A DNA stretch of 12,530 nucleotides. Origin: Chromatiaceae bacterium (GTDB taxonomy: Bacteria > Pseudomonadota > Gammaproteobacteria > Chromatiales > Chromatiaceae). The stretch covers positions 1 through 12,530 of the forward strand of contig DTXR01000158.1 in NCBI GenBank assembly GCA_012962365.1, in the 5' to 3' direction. The notes below the pieces were generated by a model that made no database searches, had not been told where the DNA came from, and saw only the letters and a program-made list of their open reading frames with translations. Positions 7,839 through 12,530 of this stretch are shown here, piece by piece (positions within the stretch are counted from its first letter, which is position 1; every line of letters begins with the position of its first letter). The position numbers and the translations under genes were made by a program.

Positions 7839-8963
7839 ATGAAAAAATATTTTTACTCAATCACCGTGGCCTTGCTGGCCATTGTGGCAGGTTTGTTTAG
7901 CGGTCAGTTGCTGGCAGGCTCATTGAATGTCCAGGGAAATGGCACCATCAATGGTGAACTGGATGTTGTAAACCATCGCATCAAAAATGTTGCAGATCCG
8001 GTTTCTGGCCAGGATGTGGCCACCAAGAGTTACGTGGACAGCCAAAGTGGCAACGCAGGCAGGGCATCTTTGAATCCTGATCGGGTGGCCTTGTTGCGCT
8101 GGTATGACATCAATCTCGCGAGGCGCGGTGTTAGCCCGGGTTCGGGTACTCACCCGGGTGCCATCTCATTTGATGGGGAGAATATCTGGGTGGCAAATGT
8201 GGGAAATGACAAAATAAGTATTTGGCGTGCCAACGATGGGAAAGAAATTGATACCTACACCTTTCCTACAGCTTGTGCCGGTGTTGCCGGGCTGGCTTAT
8301 GATGGGGAATACATGTGGGTATCTTGCCAGGGCGCCAATAGCGTTCGTTTGCTGCGAGCGAGGGATAGAGGCTATTTCGCTTTTCAGAATGTTAGCGTTC
8401 CAGGTCCAGCAGCAATTGCATTTGATGGCAAGAACATGTGGGTATCAAGTAGTGATGGCAGCGTCCGGGTGATCGAAGCAAGTACAGGACAGCAAAAATA
8501 CAATTTGGCGGGTGCACCCGGTACTCCTGTTCTCGAAATGGCTTTTGATGGGACCAACATGTGGGTGACAACTGGCGCTGCTGCAGTTGCGGTGCTCCCT
8601 GTTTCAAATCCCAATGTGGGTGGAAGCTTCTTTTATCTGAGTGAAGCAGGGGCCTGGGCTTTGGCTTTTGATGGAACCAACATGTGGATTACCAATGAGG
8701 CGCAGGATACTGTCACCGTGGCAGGTCCCGGTCTCGTGAATCTCGGTGAATTCAATGTAGGCGATCAGCCCAAAGACCTCGTATTCGATGGTGACATGAT
8801 GTGGGTAAGCAACTATGAAGGGCGCAGCTTGACGTTATTCCGTACCCGCGACCTTTCCAATGCAGGCACAATCGGGGTGGGCTATCGTCCCGTAGATACC
8901 GTCTTTGATGGAGCCAATGTCTGGATCACAGATTACGATGGCGACAGGGTAAGGAAGCACTAA
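7839..8963 (+). CDS. Exported seven-bladed beta-propeller protein with tail-fibre-like N-terminal motif
   Basis: The product (374 aa) has a signal peptide at 1-26 (basic MKK start, hydrophobic core, cleavage near QLLAG). Residues 45-67 (NHRIKNVADPVSGQDVATKS and YVD) match a motif common in phage tail fibres and some bacterial surface proteins. Seven repeats of about 41 residues follow, each opening with [FY]DG-x-x-[MIV]-W-[VI]: F111, Y154, F195, F236, F277, F316 and F356. The last repeat is cut short after RVRKH. The segment before the first repeat (VALLRWYD, 83-90) resembles the later half of a repeat (VRLLRARD, LTLFRTRD), so the N-terminus would complete blade 7 and close the ring. The fold resembles NHL/YVTN-type propellers used for binding. 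No catalytic residues were recognised. First gene of a four-gene operon. The ligand is unknown. Confidence 0.85.
   Translation: MKKYFYSITVALLAIVAGLFSGQLLAGSLNVQGNGTINGELDVVNHRIKNVADPVSGQDVATKSYVDSQSGNAGRASLNPDRVALLRWYDINLARRGVSPGSGTHPGAISFDGENIWVANVGNDKISIWRANDGKEIDTYTFPTACAGVAGLAYDGEYMWVSCQGANSVRLLRARDRGYFAFQNVSVPGPAAIAFDGKNMWVSSSDGSVRVIEASTGQQKYNLAGAPGTPVLEMAFDGTNMWVTTGAAAVAVLPVSNPNVGGSFFYLSEAGAWALAFDGTNMWITNEAQDTVTVAGPGLVNLGEFNVGDQPKDLVFDGDMMWVSNYEGRSLTLFRTRDLSNAGTIGVGYRPVDTVFDGANVWITDYDGDRVRKH
8169..8960 (+). repeat. Seven internal repeats encoding propeller blades
   Basis: Repeats of about 120-130 bases open with a core resembling TTTGATGGNANNAACATGTGG. The copies beginning at about 8544 and 8667 are especially alike at the DNA level, which points to fairly recent internal duplication. 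The seventh copy is partial. Confidence 0.75.
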
Positions 8964-8974
8964 GGAACAACACC

Positions 8975-10036
8975 ATGTCAGGTTATCGTTGCAGAGGGTT
9001 GCTGGGAAGTCTTCTGCTCTCATCGTTGGTTTTCAGTGCGTCGACGCTTTTTGGCATTGGGCTTGGCATTGATGGTGATGGTATCAGATTTGCAGATGGC
9101 ACTTTTCAGACCACGGCTGCCTTCCCACCGTTACCCGCCAACATGACATGGGTGGTGCCTGCCGGCAGTAGTTATGAATACGATGATTACTACATTAGTC
9201 CGGTTGATGCTATGAATCATTTGTCTGACTGGTGCACACTCGGTGGCACCATCGTGCCTGTCAGAGCCAGATGTACCTTGATGATTGCGCCTGGTACTTA
9301 TGATCTGGAAGGTGATCAACAAATCATCATGCATGAGAAAGTGGATATCGTTGGCATGGGAATCGGTTCCACGATCATTCGTGGGTTCGTAAAGGGCTCA
9401 ACCTGGGACGGGACAAGCGCCGTATTCAGAGGAGCTGCAGATGCTGCATTGCGAAACCTTAGCATTGCCAACTTTGTTTTTCTTGCCAATGCGTCCGGAG
9501 ATCACTCATCAGTGATTTACAATGATGAGGCAGGTTTTCGTGTCAACAATGTGAGCATCTCGATCAATGGCAATGACAGGATCTATGGTGTCATCAATAA
9601 CAATGTGGATGCTATTTATACCAATTTGGATATTAAAGCTGCCAATATTTGGATTCCTTCCAAGCCCTCCGCACTCTGTTTTGGATTTTGGGCGCGGGGG
9701 GCAGGCAATATTGAAATCAATCGCGCCCAGGTCGTAGCAGAAGGTTGTTCCGACAGTACCGCAATACAAGACAATGGAGCGAATCTGCGGCTGGTCAATA
9801 CAAATGCCAGCGCAACCTGCCCCAATGGTCCCTGTGGTGCATATGCGGTCTGGAATGTGTCTGGCGTGCTTACCATCCTGAATTCCAAGCTTGAAGGTGT
9901 CAGCCGTTCAATAACCATCGGCTCAGACTCGGACAGGATCATCAATACCCATTTCAATGGCCCTGTATTTGATGCTTTTCCGGGTACCCAGTGCCGGGGA
10001 ACCTATGGCAACAGCTTGGGTGATGTCCCTTGCTGA
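8975..10036 (+). CDS. Exported right-handed beta-helix protein, paralog 1
   Basis: The product (353 aa) has an N-terminal signal peptide (about 1-26, LLLSSLVFSAS). The motif FADGTFQTTAA (39-49) follows, then a conserved block around SPVDAMNHLSDWC, RCTLMIAPGTYDL and VDIVGMGIGSTIIRG. That block is typical of the first turns of pectin-lyase-like right-handed beta-helices. Five degenerate coil repeats of about 25-32 residues follow, with IYN, VIN, FWA, IQD and VWN marking equivalent turns (N183, N208, A240, D266, N294). Cysteines 87, 100, 235, 258, 340 and 353 align with the two paralogs downstream; C282 and C287 are extra. The last residue is Cys. No polysaccharide-lyase active site was recognised, so a structural or binding role is as likely as an enzymatic one. 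AAGGA overlapping the upstream stop serves the ATG at 8975. It is the most divergent copy at its N-terminus. Confidence 0.82.
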   Translation: MSGYRCRGLLGSLLLSSLVFSASTLFGIGLGIDGDGIRFADGTFQTTAAFPPLPANMTWVVPAGSSYEYDDYYISPVDAMNHLSDWCTLGGTIVPVRARCTLMIAPGTYDLEGDQQIIMHEKVDIVGMGIGSTIIRGFVKGSTWDGTSAVFRGAADAALRNLSIANFVFLANASGDHSSVIYNDEAGFRVNNVSISINGNDRIYGVINNNVDAIYTNLDIKAANIWIPSKPSALCFGFWARGAGNIEINRAQVVAEGCSDSTAIQDNGANLRLVNTNASATCPNGPCGAYAVWNVSGVLTILNSKLEGVSRSITIGSDSDRIINTHFNGPVFDAFPGTQCRGTYGNSLGDVPC

Positions 10037-10040
10037 ACAA

Positions 10041-10046
10041 AAGGAG
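10041..10046 (+). promoter_or_regulatory. Ribosome binding site fixing the start of paralog 2
   Basis: AAGGAG lies seven bases before the ATG at 10054. The frame is also open from a TTG at 10030, which overlaps the previous gene and lies upstream of this site, so it is rejected. Confidence 0.8.
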
Positions 10047-10053
10047 TAGTGCC

Positions 10054-11058
10054 ATGTCGCGTTATGTATTCCCCTTGTTTTGGGGCAGTCTTATGCTTTC
10101 ATCTTCAGCTTTCGGTGCAGATCCATTGTCGATGGGGCTTGATTCCCTTGGAATCCGCTTTTCAGATGGCACTGTTCAGACCACAGCAGCCCTGCCGCCA
10201 CTACCTGCAAACATGGCCTGGGTGGCGCACAACGGAGGTCACTACACCAGTCCGGTTGATGCCATGAATCAGCTACGTGACTGGTGCCACGCCGATTCGA
10301 TCCTCGCCCCTGATTACTCGCGGTGTACGTTATTGATTGCGCCTGGTGTTTATGAACTGGGTAGCAATCAGTTGGTCATGCAGGCTGGGGTGAATATTGT
10401 GGGTATGGGGGTTAAAACCACGGTTATCAGTGGCGAGGTCGACGACCCTGCTCAGGGTGTGGGTAGTGCTTTGATCCGGGGCGCTCAACGCACTGCGTTG
10501 CGGGATCTTACTGTTGTCAATACAGGCACGTTTGTTGCTTCTGCTGGTATTTACAATATGGAACCCGCATTCATCATTGAGCGTGTAGAAGTCATTGTAG
10601 ACGGCAAGGCTTCATTTAACACAGGAATCATAAACGAAGGTGCGGAGTCCAATTATACCGACATCAGGGTTTCTGTAGTTGGTCTCGCCAATGCAAGCTG
10701 CAATGGTATTGAGAACAAAGGCATGGGCAGTATAGAAATCAACCGTGCCAGGGTTTCCGTTTCAGGTTGTACTGACAATACAGCAATAGCAAATTCGTAC
10801 GCTGTCAATCTGAGGCTGGTTGACGTAACTGCCAGCGCAATCGCGATTGGCACTCAGAAAGCCTCTGGTGTCTGGAGTTCTGGCTCCGGACTCACTATCC
10901 AGGATTCGAGACTCGAAGGTAGAACCTATTCTTTGGGAATAGGTTCTACATCCGCGAAAATCATCAATACACAGCTAGATGGTCCCGTCGGCGCTGACTC
11001 TGCCGGTCTCCAGTGCTGGGGGACGTATGACAACAACCTGGCCATCAAGCCTTGCTAG
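10054..11058 (+). CDS. Exported right-handed beta-helix protein, paralog 2
   Basis: The product (334 aa) has a signal peptide ending near SSSAFGA (about 1-22), then FSDGTVQTTAA (36-46) and the block TSPVDAMNQLRDWC, RCTLLIAPGVYEL, VNIVGMGVKTTVISG. Coil repeats are marked by GIYN, GIIN, GIEN, AIAN and GVWS with equivalent residues N168, N194, N221, N247 and S275, spaced 26, 27, 26 and 28. This is the most regular ladder of the three proteins. It contains exactly six cysteines after the signal peptide (78, 91, 216, 239, 321, 334), all shared with its paralogs, the last being the C-terminal residue. This even, conserved set suggests three disulphides in an oxidising compartment. Seventeen bases separate it from paralog 1. 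No catalytic motif was recognised. Confidence 0.83.
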   Translation: MSRYVFPLFWGSLMLSSSAFGADPLSMGLDSLGIRFSDGTVQTTAALPPLPANMAWVAHNGGHYTSPVDAMNQLRDWCHADSILAPDYSRCTLLIAPGVYELGSNQLVMQAGVNIVGMGVKTTVISGEVDDPAQGVGSALIRGAQRTALRDLTVVNTGTFVASAGIYNMEPAFIIERVEVIVDGKASFNTGIINEGAESNYTDIRVSVVGLANASCNGIENKGMGSIEINRARVSVSGCTDNTAIANSYAVNLRLVDVTASAIAIGTQKASGVWSSGSGLTIQDSRLEGRTYSLGIGSTSAKIINTQLDGPVGADSAGLQCWGTYDNNLAIKPC

Positions 11059-11070
11059 GTAATCTCTGTT

Positions 11071-11076
11071 GAGGAG
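11071..11076 (+). promoter_or_regulatory. Ribosome binding site fixing the start of paralog 3
   Basis: GAGGAG lies seven bases before the ATG at 11084. The frame is open from a TTG at 11069 that would place this site inside the gene, so that start is rejected. The signal peptide MSRYWLTLFFGG begins at 11084, as in paralog 2. Confidence 0.8.
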
Positions 11077-11083
11077 CTGCACC

Positions 11084-12109
11084 ATGTCACGTTATTGGCT
11101 AACCCTGTTTTTCGGCGGCCTTCTGCTTTCATCTTCGGCTTTCGCTGCAGGGGTCGGGCTTGGCTTCGGTGGTATCAGCCTTCCCGATGGGACATTCCAA
11201 TCTACTGCTGCACGGCCTCAACTGCCTCCTGATACGGCATGGGTGGCGCTATCCGGAGGTGACTATACCAATCCGGTTGATGCCATGACTCACTGGTCTG
11301 ACTGGTGTGGGCTTGGCAGCACTGCCACCAGATGTACATTGTTGATCGCCCCAGGTACTTATGAGTTGCTGAAAGATCAACAATTGGTCATGCATGAGAA
11401 CGTGGATATCGTGGGTATGGGAATGGAGTCCACGCAAATAGTGGGGCGTGCAGGTGGCACAACGTCGGGCGAGGGCAGTGCCCTGATCCTGGGCGCCAGC
11501 GAAGCCACATTGCGGGATCTTTCTGTTGTCAATGCGGGTGTCGACAACGCCGCCAACGTAACCGGCATCTATAACAAGTATTCATCTTTCAGCATTGTGC
11601 GTGTAAAGCTTACTGCTAGTTTCAGCGGGTCGAATGGCACCGATAACTATGGCATCGTAAACGAAGGTGCAAATGCTGTTAATGTCACCTTTGACGATAT
11701 AAAAGTGTGGTCTATTGGCAACTACGCTGTGGGTTCAAAGAAATGCTTTGGAATATGGAATAAAGGCTACGCAAAGCTGGAAATCAATCATGCCGAAGTG
11801 CAGGCCACAGGATGTAATGATGACAATACGGCGATACAAAACACCGAAGGCACTCTACGCCTGGTCAATGTAGATGCCGAAGCGTACTTTGCCGGTGATT
11901 TTCGCGCATTTGCCGTGTGGAACACTCAGGGTACGATCACGATCCTGGATTCCACACTGAACAGCACCTACCGTTCTTTGGGAATCGATTCTGCATCAGA
12001 CAGAATCATCAATACGCAACTCGATGGCTCTGTTAGTGATACTTTTCCTTCACCCAGTACCCAATGCCGGGGTACCTATGATGACAACCTGACTAAAGTG
12101 GATTGCTGA
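11084..12109 (+). CDS. Exported right-handed beta-helix protein, paralog 3
   Basis: The product (341 aa) has a signal peptide with cleavage near SSSAFAA (about 22), then LPDGTFQSTAA (33-43), TNPVDAMTHWSDWC, RCTLLIAPGTYEL and VDIVGMGMESTQIVG. Coil turns are marked by GIYN, GIVN, GIWN, AIQN and AVWN, so all five ladder positions are Asn: 164, 193, 226, 253 and 280. The six shared cysteines are 75, 84, 221, 244, 328 and 341, the last being the C-terminal residue. The start resembles paralog 2 (MSRY..., SSSAF), while several internal and C-terminal stretches resemble paralog 1 (DQQ..MHE.VDIVGMG, SDRIINT, TQCRGTY), suggesting a shared history or mosaicism. Last gene of the operon, ending four bases from the convergent gene. 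Function unknown. Confidence 0.83.
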   Translation: MSRYWLTLFFGGLLLSSSAFAAGVGLGFGGISLPDGTFQSTAARPQLPPDTAWVALSGGDYTNPVDAMTHWSDWCGLGSTATRCTLLIAPGTYELLKDQQLVMHENVDIVGMGMESTQIVGRAGGTTSGEGSALILGASEATLRDLSVVNAGVDNAANVTGIYNKYSSFSIVRVKLTASFSGSNGTDNYGIVNEGANAVNVTFDDIKVWSIGNYAVGSKKCFGIWNKGYAKLEINHAEVQATGCNDDNTAIQNTEGTLRLVNVDAEAYFAGDFRAFAVWNTQGTITILDSTLNSTYRSLGIDSASDRIINTQLDGSVSDTFPSPSTQCRGTYDDNLTKVDC

Positions 12110-12121
12110 AGGCTTAGCCTT
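12109..12121. terminator. Weak hairpin between convergent stop codons
   Basis: AAGGC (12109-12113) and GCCTT (12117-12121) pair around a TTA loop, which is the stop codon (TAA) of the minus-strand gene. The stem is short and has no T-run on either side. It is only a possible bidirectional terminator, and none better is seen between these genes. Confidence 0.25.
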
Positions 12122-12530
12122 GGGCACTACTTTGCAGCCTGGCGCGGATATCCGCTTTCGCCTGTTTCAGTATGGAATCCCGGTCGAGGTTGTCGAGAAT
12201 CTCCCGCACCACCAGCTTGGGTCCGCCCTCTCCCCAGGATTTTCCCTGGGCCAGGTAGCGTTCCGCCGCCTGTCCTACGATCCATGTGCTGTAGTAGGCC
12301 ACGGCTCCCTGAGCGCCGCCGGTAATCAGGGAAGAGAATCCCCAGGAACCCAGCTTCAAGGCAGATGAGATGAAATGCACGGCCCACACCGTACCCATGA
12401 GCAGCACCATCTGTGCGCCGATGGTCTTGATCAGGTCGCCTGCTTCGTTTTTCGTCAGGGGCAGGGCATAGAGCTTGGACAGGTGCACGATCATGCTCAC
12501 GTCAACCACCGCAGCGGCCACCAGGTCGGC
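12114..12530 (-). CDS. DUF697/YcjF-like membrane protein, C-terminal part (5' end outside window)
   Basis: The frame is open to the window edge, giving 138 residues with the N-terminus missing. A GTG at 12519-12521 is read here as an internal Val (ADLVAAAVVDVSMI). Two hydrophobic, glycine-containing segments lie at about 36-58 (TIGAQMVLLMGTVWAVHFIS) and 66-87 (SSLITGGAQGAVAYYSTWIV), followed by a charged helical tail. This arrangement, with VVDVSMI at the start and the G-Q-A-A end of the second segment, resembles the DUF697 domain found at the C-terminus of YcjF-type and Era-like GTPase membrane proteins. A GTPase domain may therefore lie upstream, outside the window. It is convergent with the beta-helix operon and probably unrelated to it. 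Confidence 0.7.
   Translation of the reverse strand, partial: ADLVAAAVVDVSMIVHLSKLYALPLTKNEAGDLIKTIGAQMVLLMGTVWAVHFISSALKLGSWGFSSLITGGAQGAVAYYSTWIVGQAAERYLAQGKSWGEGGPKLVVREILDNLDRDSILKQAKADIRARLQSSAQG

Noticed and set aside
10030..10053. TTG start for paralog 2 (and similarly TTG at 11069 for paralog 3)
   Set aside because: Both start upstream of or within a strong ribosome binding site and would add residues ahead of a clear signal peptide.
8975..12109. The three beta-helix proteins as pectate or other polysaccharide lyases
   Set aside because: The fold is similar, but I could not find a lyase-type set of catalytic residues, so an enzyme name would be unsupported.
7839..12109. The secreted-protein operon as a prophage remnant, because of tail-fibre-like motifs
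   Set aside because: All four proteins begin with signal peptides, which phage tail fibres lack. No capsid, integrase, lysis or other tail genes and no attachment-site repeats are seen.

Overview
The window looks like the chromosome of a Gram-negative gammaproteobacterium. It carries the outer-membrane translocation pair tamA-tamB, has Sec-type signal peptides on several products, and ends in a DUF697-type membrane protein. I could not place it to genus from the sequence. No tRNA, rRNA, CRISPR array, insertion sequence or integrase was seen.

Layout, left to right. (1) The last 94 codons of a thioredoxin-fold protein. (2) tamA and tamB on the + strand, overlapping by 4 bases (GTGA), with a good -10 box and a small 5'-end hairpin upstream of tamA. 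(3) A minus-strand gene, tail-to-tail with tamB and overlapping its end by 22 bases. It encodes a soluble regulator made of an OmpR/CadC-type winged helix, a TolB/FlgO-like domain and TPR repeats. (4) A divergent intergenic region of about 225 bases. It holds three 11-bp direct repeats in perfect tandem, placed where a winged-helix regulator could bind. (5) A tight four-gene + strand operon with gaps of 11, 17 and 25 bases. It encodes only exported proteins: one seven-bladed beta-propeller and three paralogous right-handed beta-helix proteins. (6) The C-terminal part of a DUF697 membrane protein on the minus strand, whose stop lies four bases from the end of the operon.

The tamAB part is well-known housekeeping biology: TamA is an Omp85-family barrel and TamB spans the periplasm, together serving outer-membrane protein or lipid transport. 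The part worth attention is the regulator plus the four-gene secreted set. The propeller protein starts with a phage-tail-fibre-like motif, and the three beta-helix proteins each carry a DGTxQTTA-type motif just after the signal peptide. The three paralogs keep six cysteines in register, one of them always the last residue, and an internal coil repeat with an asparagine-rich ladder. I infer an exported, disulphide-stabilised surface or periplasmic system under control of the divergent regulator. Its function cannot be read from the sequence, and I did not recognise the beta-helix family as any named enzyme.
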